Of a stretch of DNA of 64,000 nt, positions 50,173-57,947 are shown one piece after another. The first letter of the stretch is position 1. Each line of letters starts with the position of its first letter. The DNA lies in assembly GCA_014192425.1 (NCBI GenBank), contig BJHK01000016.1:24042-88041 (forward strand), read 5' to 3'. The notes below the pieces were generated by a model. That model had not been told where the DNA came from. It saw only the letters and a program-made list of their open reading frames with translations, and ran no database searches. The position numbers were made by a program, and so were the translations under genes. This DNA is from Planctomycetia bacterium. GTDB lineage: Bacteria; Planctomycetota; Planctomycetia; Pirellulales; UBA1268.

Positions 50173-51057
50173 TCAGTCCGCGCTGCCGAGGCGAAGGAAC
50201 GGCTTCAGTTCGCGGTATGTGGCCGGCCCGATGCCGTCGACCTCGAGCAGGTCGGTGAGCCGCCTGTAGGGTCGGCGCTCGATGATCCGGTTGGCGAGGG
50301 CCTCGCCGACGCGGGGCAGGCGCACGAGATCCTCTCGCGCGGCGGTGTTGGGATCGAGCAGGAAGCCGGCCGGCAGCGTGCCGCCGTCGACGGCGCGGCG
50401 GAGTTCCCGTTCCTCGTCGCGTTCGAGGCGGCGTTCGGCGGGCAGGGCATCCCAGACGGTGTGTGCCCAGACGCCGGCGCCGTGCTTGGCGGCCTGCAGT
50501 TCGCGGTCGGCGAGGAACTCCCGGTAGTCGTCGGCCGACTCTCCGGTCCGGGTGGAGCGGCTCACGCCGTAGGCCCGGGCGAGGCCGGCGGAGACGAGGT
50601 GGGCGGCGAGGTCCTCGCCTGCGGCGTCGAACACGAAGGCATAGATCCGCTTGTGTTTTCCGTCCCCCCGCGCGTCGGCGAAGCTCGTGTGGATGGAGAA
50701 CGGCTTGCGCAGAAAGCGGCGTGTTTCGGCGGATGCTTGGGTGGCGATATCCTTGGCGAGGGCGATCGACTCGGCCGGATCGGGGCGGGCGGCGGTGATG
50801 CCGAAGTAGCGGCGTTGGGCCCGCAGGCGTCGGGCGTCGGTCTCGCCGGCGACGTGCTGTTCGAGGCAGTCGGCTCCGTAGAGCCTGACGGTGTGCATCT
50901 GGCCGTCGGGCGTACGCACGGGAAAACTGTCGCCGTCGGCCCATGGGGCATCGACGAGCGTGCAGCCCTCGATGGCCGTCAGTTCGTCGCCGCGGACGGC
51001 GACGACGGACGTGGCGGCGACGGTGAAGCAGAGCAGGGCAGCGGCTGCGTGCTGCAT
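50173..51057 (-). CDS. Exported thermonuclease-like protein with C-terminal helix-hairpin-helix
   Basis: The 294-residue product has a signal peptide (AAALLCFTVAATSVVAV) and a staphylococcal-nuclease-like domain with WADGDSFPVRTPDGQMHTVR, LYGADCLEQ and KRIYAFVFDAAGEDLAAHLV. It ends in a ComEA-type HhH DNA-binding pair, VRLPRVGEALANRIIERRPY and DLLEVDGIGPATYRELKPFL. The Arg, Asp and Glu residues of the nuclease site are visible in VRLYGADCLEQ, so activity is plausible. A secreted or periplasmic nuclease that grips DNA could serve nutrient scavenging or DNA uptake. AGGA 7 bases before the ATG at 51057 sets the start. It is convergent with the YkgJ gene. Confidence 0.85.
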   Translation of the reverse strand: MQHAAAALLCFTVAATSVVAVRGDELTAIEGCTLVDAPWADGDSFPVRTPDGQMHTVRLYGADCLEQHVAGETDARRLRAQRRYFGITAARPDPAESIALAKDIATQASAETRRFLRKPFSIHTSFADARGDGKHKRIYAFVFDAAGEDLAAHLVSAGLARAYGVSRSTRTGESADDYREFLADRELQAAKHGAGVWAHTVWDALPAERRLERDEERELRRAVDGGTLPAGFLLDPNTAAREDLVRLPRVGEALANRIIERRPYRRLTDLLEVDGIGPATYRELKPFLRLGSAD

Positions 51058-51479
51058 GGGGAATCCTCGCGACGCTTCAAGTGTAGTCGCAGCGGAACGG
51101 AGGCGTGGAAGGGACCGCTGATTGGAGCAGCGGCCGCATGCCGCGCCGCGTGCTTGCTTCGCGCAGCCCCTCGGCATCGTGCCTCGGTCTGCTTTGCGGG
51201 CCTCCGCCCGCTCTTGTAGGGCCGCCCTCCCGGCGGCCCGTTGGGCGTGCCCAACCGTACGCAGCGGCCGCAGGCCGCGCCGCGTGCTCTGCCGCGCCGC
51301 CGCCCTCCGGGCGGCGAGTTGGGCGAGCCCAACCGCACGCAGCGGCCTCCGGCCGCGCCGCGTGCCTTGCGCGGCGGCCACGCCCGGCTGGAGGCCGGGC
51401 GACCCCGGCGTGGTAAACCTTGGCTTTACCACCGCCGGGGTAAGCCTGTCGGGGCCATGGATGGCCCGACAGGCGCGAT
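51058..51479. repeat. 422-base structured intergenic region with three imperfect repeat copies
   Basis: I see no gene here. A 28-base unit (GCAGCGGCCGCAGGCCGC, then GCCGCGTGCT, in its middle copy) occurs at 51127-51154, 51261-51288 and 51339-51366, with changes. The first two copies are followed by a hairpin GTTGGGC-NN-GCCCAAC (near 51240 and 51318). Two larger hairpins close the region next to the lipoprotein gene: CCCCGGCGTGGTAAA with its complement (51403-51440, one bulge) and CCTGTCGGGGCCAT with its complement (51445-51473, one bulge). It has REP-like character. Confidence 0.75.
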
Positions 51480-51698
51480 TTACAATATGCCGCCGTGCGT
51501 CCGCCAGGGCGTCATGTGCGAGGGCTGGTCGAGGAACCAGATCCGCTCCCACTCGTCGGTGATCGCCCGCAGATCCTCGGAGGTGTGGATCAGTTGCTGG
51601 GCGCGGCGGACCGGGTCGCCGGAGTACATCGGAATCAGGCAGCCGGTGCTCGACACCAGCGCCACGGCCACGGTGAACAGCCACATCGCCTTCTTCAT
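51480..51698 (-). CDS. Small conserved lipoprotein
   Basis: The 72-residue product is a lipoprotein precursor: MKKAMWLFTVAVALVSSTGC with a lipobox (VSSTGC, Cys20). A short mature part ends DEWERIWFLDQPSHMTPWRT. I recall small planctomycete proteins with the same EWERxWFxDxPSHxTP ending, all of unknown function. AGGAGG 8 bases before the ATG at 51698 is a strong ribosome site. A large hairpin follows 7 bases after the stop and may end the transcript. Confidence 0.8.
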   Translation of the reverse strand: MKKAMWLFTVAVALVSSTGCLIPMYSGDPVRRAQQLIHTSEDLRAITDEWERIWFLDQPSHMTPWRTHGGIL

Positions 51699-51894
51699 CG
51701 CACGGTCCTCCTGACCACGTCTGGAAGCAGCGTTGCTCCCACCGTTTTCTCTGGCGGCCGCGCACCGGGCCGCAGCCTCCGAATCGATCCGGGATGTAAC
51801 GGTTTGCCACGGGCACGGCGAGAGCGATCGTCCCTCCGGGCGGGCCCCTGCGGCTGCCGGTTTGCCCGGGTTGCCCAGAGCCCCTCGGCGCCGG

Positions 51895-52266
51895 TCAGCG
51901 ACTGGTCGATTCGCGGCTCTCGGCCGCGAGGGTGGCGACTCGGGCTTCCATCTGCTTGCCCGGCTTGAATGCCACGGCACACCGGGCCTGCACCGGAACG
52001 GGCTTTCCCGTCCGCGGATTGCGGCCCACGCGTGCCGCCCGGCGCCGAATCTCGAACACTCCGAAGCCGCGCAGCTCGATGCGGCGTTCGCTGAGCAGGG
52101 TGTCGATCAGCGAATCGAACGTGATCTGGACGATGTTCTTCACCTGCGCCTGCGGCAGTCCCGCCCGCTCGGCGATCGTCCGGACGAGATCCCGCTTGGT
52201 CGCGTTGTGAGAGGACTCGTGCGTCACGGAAGACCCGCTCTGGGAGCCGCCACGATCGAACCGCAT
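51895..52266 (-). CDS. HU/IHF family DNA-binding protein
   Basis: HU-type proteins bend and compact DNA. The 123-residue product has the family core TKRDLVRTIAERAGLPQAQV, VQITFDSLIDTLLSERRIEL, RGFGVFEIRRRAARVGRNPR and TGKPVPVQARCAVAFKPGK. The core is of normal size, and the first 20 residues or so are an extra leader. The start at ATG 52266 is uncertain: GTG 52227 would remove 13 residues, and neither has a good ribosome site. A candidate promoter lies 37 bases upstream. It is divergent from pyrD. Confidence 0.9.
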   Translation of the reverse strand: MRFDRGGSQSGSSVTHESSHNATKRDLVRTIAERAGLPQAQVKNIVQITFDSLIDTLLSERRIELRGFGVFEIRRRAARVGRNPRTGKPVPVQARCAVAFKPGKQMEARVATLAAESRESTSR

Positions 52267-52302
52267 TCGTACGGGGCATGGCTGGCTTGGACCCGGAGTG
52301 GA

Positions 52303-52331
52303 AGTCTAACGGCCGCAAGGATTAGTGACAA
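52303..52331 (-). promoter_or_regulatory. Candidate sigma-70 promoter of the HU/IHF gene
   Basis: Read on the minus strand, TTGTCA (52331-52326), a 17-base spacer and TAGACT (52308-52303) are a good housekeeping match. Transcription would start near 52296, about 30 bases before ATG 52266. Confidence 0.5.
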
Positions 52332-52435
52332 TCTGCCGCCGGCGTCGTGCCCGCGGACGATGTCCATCCGTCGCATGGTATCGGCTGCCCATCCGGCAAA
52401 CTTGATACAACCGTTCGCCCTTGGAGTCTGAGACC

Positions 52436-53446
52436 ATGATCGAGTTGCCCTCATCCGGCGCATCTTCTCCCGTTTGTGGAGCGGGGCCCGACCTGGCCGT
52501 CACACTGGGCAGGCTCGCCCTGCCCAACCCCATCCTCGTCGCCTCGGGAACGTTCGGGTATGGCCGCGAGATGGCCGGGTTCACCGACCTGCGCCGACTC
52601 GGCGGCATCGTCCCCAAGACGATCACGCCGCTGCCCCGCCAGGGTAACGCCCCGTGGCGGACGGTGGAGACGGCCGCCGGCCTGCTCAACTCCATCGGGC
52701 TCGACAACGACGGCGTCGACGCGTTTCTCGCCAAGCAGCTTCCGTTTCTCGTCTCCTGCGGGGCGCCGGTGATCGTGAGCATCGCCGGGGCCGTCCGCGA
52801 CGAGTTCGTGGCCCTGGCCGCCCGGCTCGATGGCGTGTCAGGCATCGCCGCCCTGGAGCTCAATATCTCCTGTCCCAACGTCAGCCACGGCGTCGACATG
52901 GGGACCGATCCCGAGATGTGCCGGCAGGTCGTGGCCGGCGTCCGCGCAGCGACGCGGCTCCCGGTGATCGCCAAGCTGACCCCCAATGTCACCGACATCA
53001 CGGCGATCGCCCGCGGCGCCCGTGACGGCGGGGCCGACGCGGTGACGCTCGTCAACACCTGCCAGGGGATGGCGGTCGATTGGCGCCGGCGTCGGCCGCT
53101 GCTGGGCAACGTGGTGGGGGGCTTGAGCGGGCCGGCGATCAAGCCGATCGCGCTGCGCTGCGTGCACCAGGTCCGGCGCGCGGTCGAGATCCCGATCATC
53201 GGCGTCGGCGGCATCATGACGATCGACGACTGCATGGAGTTTTTCGTGGCCGGCGCCACGGCCGTGCAGGTCGGCACGGCCAACTTCGCCGAGCCGGTGG
53301 CGTCGATCCGCCTCCTCGACGAACTGCCGGCGGCGCTGGGGGAACTGGGCGCGGCGCGGCTGGCTGATATCGTGGGGTCGCTCCAGTTGCCGGAGCGGCA
53401 GGCCGCCTGTGCGCCAGCCGGCACGACCGCAGGACAGCCCGCATGA
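52436..53446 (+). CDS. pyrD: Dihydroorotate dehydrogenase, class 1B type catalytic subunit
   Basis: PyrD oxidises dihydroorotate to orotate in pyrimidine synthesis. The 336 residues have the FMN barrel with [48 protein letters not shown] (the catalytic Cys, near residue 145, typical of class 1B) and [20 protein letters not shown]. Class 1B enzymes usually need PyrK for electron transfer to NAD; no pyrK is in the window. I chose the ATG at 52436, with TGGAG about 9 bases upstream. It overlaps trpS by 4 bases (ATGA) in a three-gene operon. Confidence 0.94.
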   Translation: MIELPSSGASSPVCGAGPDLAVTLGRLALPNPILVASGTFGYGREMAGFTDLRRLGGIVPKTITPLPRQGNAPWRTVETAAGLLNSIGLDNDGVDAFLAKQLPFLVSCGAPVIVSIAGAVRDEFVALAARLDGVSGIAALELNISCPNVSHGVDMGTDPEMCRQVVAGVRAATRLPVIAKLTPNVTDITAIARGARDGGADAVTLVNTCQGMAVDWRRRRPLLGNVVGGLSGPAIKPIALRCVHQVRRAVEIPIIGVGGIMTIDDCMEFFVAGATAVQVGTANFAEPVASIRLLDELPAALGELGAARLADIVGSLQLPERQAACAPAGTTAGQPA

Positions 53447-54510
53447 CCGCCGCCGCCCCGACCCCCGGCCCGCCTTCACCCGCGGCGCCCGCCCGGACGC
53501 GGGCCCTGTCCGGCATCCAGCCGACGGGCCGGTTTCACTGGGGCAACTATTTCGGCGCCATCCGCCAGTACATCGACCTCCAGCCGGGGGCCCACCAGGC
53601 CGCCGACGAGGCATACTACTTCATCGCCGACCTCCATGCCCTGACGACCGTCCGCGATCCGGCCCGGCTGCGGGCGCTCGTCCACGCGGCAGCCGTCGAT
53701 CTCGTCGCCCTCGGCCTCGATCCCGACCGGGCCGTGCTCTTCGTGCAGTCGGACGTGCCCGAGGTCAGCGAACTGACGTGGCTGTTGATGACCGTCTGCC
53801 CGATGGGGCTCCTCGAGCGCTGCCACGCCTACAAGGACAAGAAGAGCCGCGGCCTGGCGGCCGACGCCGGGCTGTTCACCTACCCGGTCCTGATGGCGGC
53901 CGACATCCTCGCCTACGACGCCACCGTGGTGCCGGTCGGGGAGGACCAGGTCCAGCACATCGAGGTCTGCCGCGACCTCGCCGGCACGTTCAATCACCTC
54001 TACGGGCCGGTGTTCACGCTGCCGCTGCCGCGGCTCGTGGAGGGCGGGGGTAAGGTGCCCGGTCTCGACGGCCAAAAGATGAGCAAGAGCTACGAGAACA
54101 CGATCGACGTCTTCGAGGAGCCGGCGCAGCAGAAGAAGAAGATCATGCGGATCACGACCGATTCGCGGCCCATGGAAGCGCCGAAGGATCCGGCTGACGA
54201 CCACCTGTTCGCACTCTACGCGCTCGTCGCGCCGGAAGCCGATCGGCAGCGGATGGCCGACCTGTACTGCCGTGGTGGCTTCGGCTACGGCGAGGTGAAG
54301 AAGGCGCTCGTCGAGGCAGCAGCGGCGTTCTTCGCCGACGCCCGGGCGCGGCGGGCGGCACTGGAGGCCGACCCGGAGCGGATCGAGGCGATCCTCGCCG
54401 CCGGGGCCGCGAAGGCCCGGGCCAAGGCCCGCGACGTGCTCGACCGCGCCCGGCGGGCCTGCGGCCTCGATCGGACCGTCACGGCGGCGGCCGCGCGAGG
54501 CGGCCGATGA
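53443..54510 (+). CDS. trpS: Tryptophan--tRNA ligase
   Basis: TrpS charges tRNA-Trp. The 355 residues have an Ala/Pro-rich N terminus of about 20 residues, the class I signature 1 in [16 protein letters not shown] (HWGN as HIGH), then [50 protein letters not shown] and [15 protein letters not shown] (KMSKS). A C-terminal helical domain completes a normal-length enzyme. It overlaps pyrD and acpS by 4 bases each, so the three are translationally coupled. Confidence 0.97.
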   Translation: MTAAAPTPGPPSPAAPARTRALSGIQPTGRFHWGNYFGAIRQYIDLQPGAHQAADEAYYFIADLHALTTVRDPARLRALVHAAAVDLVALGLDPDRAVLFVQSDVPEVSELTWLLMTVCPMGLLERCHAYKDKKSRGLAADAGLFTYPVLMAADILAYDATVVPVGEDQVQHIEVCRDLAGTFNHLYGPVFTLPLPRLVEGGGKVPGLDGQKMSKSYENTIDVFEEPAQQKKKIMRITTDSRPMEAPKDPADDHLFALYALVAPEADRQRMADLYCRGGFGYGEVKKALVEAAAAFFADARARRAALEADPERIEAILAAGAAKARAKARDVLDRARRACGLDRTVTAAAARGGR

Positions 54511-54929
54511 AGGTCCTCGGCATCGGCACCGACATCACCGAGTGCCTGCGGATCGCGCAGATGATCGAGCGGCACGGCGAACTGTTCGTGGGCCGGGTCT
54601 ACACGGCGGCGGAGATCGACTATTGCCGCAGCCGACGGATGGCGACGCAGCACTTCGCCGGCCGCTGGGCTGCGAAAGAGGCCGTGCTCAAGGCGCTCGG
54701 CACCGGCTGGCGGCGCGGCATCAGCTGGCGGGACGTCGAGGTCATGAACGCCCCCGGCGGTCGGCCGCAGGCCGTGCTTCGCGGCGGTGCCCGTGAGGTC
54801 GCCGACAGGCTCGGCATCTGCTGCATGCTGGTGAGCATCTCGCATTGCCGTTCGCATGCCACGGCCTACGCCGTGGCCCTCGACGAGATCCCGGCCACGG
54901 CCGGCGGCGACCTGCCCTGGCCGGCGTAG
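54507..54929 (+). CDS. acpS: Holo-[acyl-carrier-protein] synthase
   Basis: AcpS attaches the 4'-phosphopantetheine arm of CoA to acyl carrier protein. The 140 residues have [17 protein letters not shown] (with the metal-binding Asp), [19 protein letters not shown] (Lys and Glu) and [15 protein letters not shown]. It is slightly longer than the usual 120-130 residues because of a short C-terminal tail. It starts inside the trpS stop (ATGA). A large inverted repeat begins 10 bases after its stop codon and probably terminates the transcript. Confidence 0.95.
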   Translation: MKVLGIGTDITECLRIAQMIERHGELFVGRVYTAAEIDYCRSRRMATQHFAGRWAAKEAVLKALGTGWRRGISWRDVEVMNAPGGRPQAVLRGGAREVADRLGICCMLVSISHCRSHATAYAVALDEIPATAGGDLPWPA

Positions 54930-54938
54930 CGCGGGCAG

Positions 54939-55026
54939 GGCTAAAGGTGCCAGCCACCAAATCTGGAGAAGCCGGGCAACTGTTCTGCGCAGATCGCCCA
55001 AATTTGGTGGCTGGCACCTTTTAGCC
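54939..55026. repeat. Large inverted repeat between acpS and topA, probable bidirectional terminator
   Basis: GGCTAAAGGTGCC and onward (54939-54962; core GGTGCCAGCCACCAAAT) is matched on the other arm by its reverse complement (55002-55026), with only one extra base. The 39-base loop contains a further GGGC/GCCC pair. The right arm includes the topA stop codon (55021-55023). Runs of three to four A or T at the outer ends would help termination in both directions. Confidence 0.9.
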
Positions 55027-57786
55027 GGTGAAGGGCTCGAGCGTGGCGACGCCCCCCTCCATCGTCAGAGCCGCCACGGGCGTGCCCTCGGGAACGGGCG
55101 TCGTGCCGTCGCGCCGCGTGAGCACGATCTTCGTGTGGCCGGCGAGGTGGGCCGCCAGTTCCTGCTGCAGTTCCTTCTGCCGCGGCTCAGGCAGCTTGCC
55201 GAAAGCCTCGCGGCCCCGGCACTTGGGAAACGCCCGGCAGCCGAGCCACGGCCCGCGTTTCCCGTCGCGCAGGTTCATCATCTCGCCACACTTCGCGCAG
55301 GCGATGTCGGTGACCAGCGGGGGGGCCGCGGGAAGCTTGAGGTTTCCCTTGCGGTCGAGGTTGAGGATCAGCGGCGGCGGCTCGGCCGGCGGCTCGGCAG
55401 CCTTCTTGCCCCGCGGCTTCGGCGGCCGCGGCTTGTCCTCGACGAGGAAGTCGCCGAACCGGCCGGTCCGCTTGACCATCGGCACGCCTGCCGGCGACAA
55501 GAGGTCGAGCTGCTCCGGCAGCAGGGGCCGCCGTTGGCGATCGACCGGCATCGCGAACGTGCAGGCGGGCCGCTCCTTCGGCTTTTTTGGTTTGGCCTTT
55601 TTGGCCTTGCCCTTGGCGGGCTTCGCCACGGCCACCGGCTCGTCCACGATCTTCTCGTTGTAGCCGCTGCAGGAGAGAAACTCCCCCTTGCCGCCGAGCC
55701 TGTATTCGAGCCGCCGGCCGCACTGCGGGCACTTCCAGGCGGAGGGTTCGGACTTCGCCTTCTCGTGGGGCTCGTTCTCGGCCTCGGCGAGTTTCGGCTT
55801 CAGCTCGTCGTGAAACTCGTGGAGCATGTCGGTCCAGCGCTTCGTGCCCTGCGCGACCTGATCGAGCTCCTGCTCGATCTCCCGCGTGTAGCCGATCTCG
55901 ATGAACTGGTCGCGGAAGCCGCGCTTGAGAAAGCCCGTCACGGCCTCGCCGAGGGCCGTGGCATGGAACCGCCGGTCCTGCTGGATCACGTAGCCGCGGT
56001 TCTCGATGACGTTGATGATGCTGGCGTAAGTCGAGGGGCGGCCGATGCCCTCCTCCTCCATCTTCTTGACGAGCGTGGCCTCGGTGTACCGGGGCGGCGG
56101 GGCCTGGAACTTCTGCCGCGGGTCGATCGCGAACGGTGCGAGCACGGCCCCCTTCTCGAAGTCGGGAAGCACCTGGTCGCCGTCGTCGCGCGGCTGGCCG
56201 CTGATCCGATAAAAGCCGTCGAAGCGGAGGACGCGGCCATGAGCCTTGAAGACGGCGCCGGTGTCGCGGTCGCTGCGGCGCAGGCGGACGCTGGTCGAGT
56301 CCCACTCGGCGTCGGTGGCCTGGCAGGAGACGAACGACTGCCAGATCAGCCGGTAGAGGCGGAGTTGCTCCTCCGAAAGAGCGGCGGCGATCCGGTCGGG
56401 CTCGCGGAACGCGTCGGTCGGCCGGATCGCCTCGTGGGCCTCCTGAGCCGACTCGTTGGAACTCGCGTACACCCGCGGCTTTTCCGGGACGTATTTCCCG
56501 CCGTGCCGCTCCTCGAGGTAGCGGCGTGCCATGTCGATCGCCTCCTTCGAGAGGTTCGTCGAGTCGGTCCGCATGTAGGTGATGAGGCCGACGCGGCCCT
56601 CGTCGGGCAGGTCGATCCCCTCGTAAAGCTGCTGGGCGATCCGCATCGTCCGGTCGGTGGACATGCCGAGCCGGCTGCTGGCGGCCTGCTGGAGCGTGCT
56701 CGTGATGAAGGGCGGATAGGGGCGGGAGCGGGTGCGGGTGACGTCGATTGATTGGACGGTGTAGCGAGCGGCCGGGTCGGGACGCCCCGTGATCCGCACC
56801 AGGTTGCGGCCGCGGCCCTTGCCCTCGGCATCGGTCTCGCGGACGACCTCGACATCGACGAGGCCCACGGCCGCGGCGGCCGCCGCGGCGGTCGCCCCGA
56901 GGTCGGTGGTGGCATCCTTGGCGGCCTCGATGGCGAACGGCCCGCCGCCGACCTCCACCAGATCGCACGAAAGCGCCCGGCGGTCGGCCAGCCAGGCCGT
57001 CCGCTCGCGGACGAGCGGACCCCGGTCGCGGTCGTCTCGGCGACCCTCGAACGCGGTCCACTCCTCGTGGAGCGCGGCGGCGCTGCCGACGTCGAACGTC
57101 ATCCGGGACGTGATCTCCCATGACTCGGCCGGCGTGAAGGCCCGAATCTCCTGCTCGCGATCGACCACGATCCGCGTGGCCACGCTCTGCACCCGGCCGG
57201 CGCTGAGGTTGCCGGCGACTTTTTTCCAGAGGAGGGGTGACACGCGGTAGCCAACGATCCGATCGACGATCCGGCGCGCCTGCTGGGCCTCGACCCGTGG
57301 CATGTTGATGATCCGGGGCTCACGGAACGCCCGCTGGATCTCCGCCTTCGTGATGGCGTCGAAGGTCACCCGCTTGGCCCGGGCGGGATCGACGCCGAGA
57401 ACCTGGGTGAGGTGCCAGGCAATCGCTTCCCCCTCCCGGTCGAGGTCGGTGGCGAACCAGACGTCGCTGGCCCCCTTGGCAAGCCGGCGGAGCTCCGTCA
57501 CCGTCCGCATCTTGTCGTCGTCGATGACGTAGGTCGGGGCGAAGTCGTGGTCGAGATCAACGCCCGGAACGAGCTGCTTCTCCCCCTTCGGGCTCTTGCT
57601 GGGCAGGTCGCGGATGTGGCCGATCGAGGCCTTCACGACGTAGCCTGGGCCGAGGTATTTCTCGATCGTCTTCGCCTTGGCAGGGCTCTCGACGATGACG
57701 AGCTGGTAGTCGCCCCGGGGCGTCTTCGCCGGCTCGGACCGGGTGGAGGAAGTGCGGCGTCGGGCCGGGGAGGTTTTCTTGGCCAT
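55021..57786 (-). CDS. topA: DNA topoisomerase I (type IA)
   Basis: TopA relaxes negative supercoils by a transient Tyr-DNA bond. The 921 residues start with a basic Ser/Thr-rich stretch, then the TOPRIM domain (YQLVIVESPAKAKTIEKYLG; DLDREGEAIAWHL), the catalytic Tyr region GLITYMRTDSTNLSKEAID near residue 400, and the IGRPSTYASIINVIENRGYV segment. Zinc-ribbon domains close the protein (CPQCGRRLEYRLGGKGEFLS; CAKCGEMMNLRDGKRGPWLG). An inserted Lys- and Pro-rich stretch (PAKGKAKKAKPKKPKE) lies between them. I chose the ATG at 57786, although a much longer frame exists upstream without similarity. Its stop codon is inside the inverted repeat shared with acpS. Confidence 0.96.
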   Translation of the reverse strand: MAKKTSPARRRTSSTRSEPAKTPRGDYQLVIVESPAKAKTIEKYLGPGYVVKASIGHIRDLPSKSPKGEKQLVPGVDLDHDFAPTYVIDDDKMRTVTELRRLAKGASDVWFATDLDREGEAIAWHLTQVLGVDPARAKRVTFDAITKAEIQRAFREPRIINMPRVEAQQARRIVDRIVGYRVSPLLWKKVAGNLSAGRVQSVATRIVVDREQEIRAFTPAESWEITSRMTFDVGSAAALHEEWTAFEGRRDDRDRGPLVRERTAWLADRRALSCDLVEVGGGPFAIEAAKDATTDLGATAAAAAAAVGLVDVEVVRETDAEGKGRGRNLVRITGRPDPAARYTVQSIDVTRTRSRPYPPFITSTLQQAASSRLGMSTDRTMRIAQQLYEGIDLPDEGRVGLITYMRTDSTNLSKEAIDMARRYLEERHGGKYVPEKPRVYASSNESAQEAHEAIRPTDAFREPDRIAAALSEEQLRLYRLIWQSFVSCQATDAEWDSTSVRLRRSDRDTGAVFKAHGRVLRFDGFYRISGQPRDDGDQVLPDFEKGAVLAPFAIDPRQKFQAPPPRYTEATLVKKMEEEGIGRPSTYASIINVIENRGYVIQQDRRFHATALGEAVTGFLKRGFRDQFIEIGYTREIEQELDQVAQGTKRWTDMLHEFHDELKPKLAEAENEPHEKAKSEPSAWKCPQCGRRLEYRLGGKGEFLSCSGYNEKIVDEPVAVAKPAKGKAKKAKPKKPKERPACTFAMPVDRQRRPLLPEQLDLLSPAGVPMVKRTGRFGDFLVEDKPRPPKPRGKKAAEPPAEPPPLILNLDRKGNLKLPAAPPLVTDIACAKCGEMMNLRDGKRGPWLGCRAFPKCRGREAFGKLPEPRQKELQQELAAHLAGHTKIVLTRRDGTTPVPEGTPVAALTMEGGVATLEPFTG

Positions 57787-57947
57787 GATGCGGAAGGTGC
57801 CACGGGACAGCGACTTGGGATTGGCGCCGCAGGGGAGGGCGCTACAATCGGCGGCTCGTCGCAGGATCAGAAGCGTTACCCTGCCTTCTTCGCAGTTGTC
57901 AAGTCTCGGCGGTAAATCCGACCGGGAAACAGCCCACAGGCGGTGCC

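Noticed and set aside
51127..51473. Possible CRISPR array in the repeat region.
   Set aside because: The three repeats are unequal in spacing and diverged, spacers are similar to each other rather than unique, and no cas gene is near.
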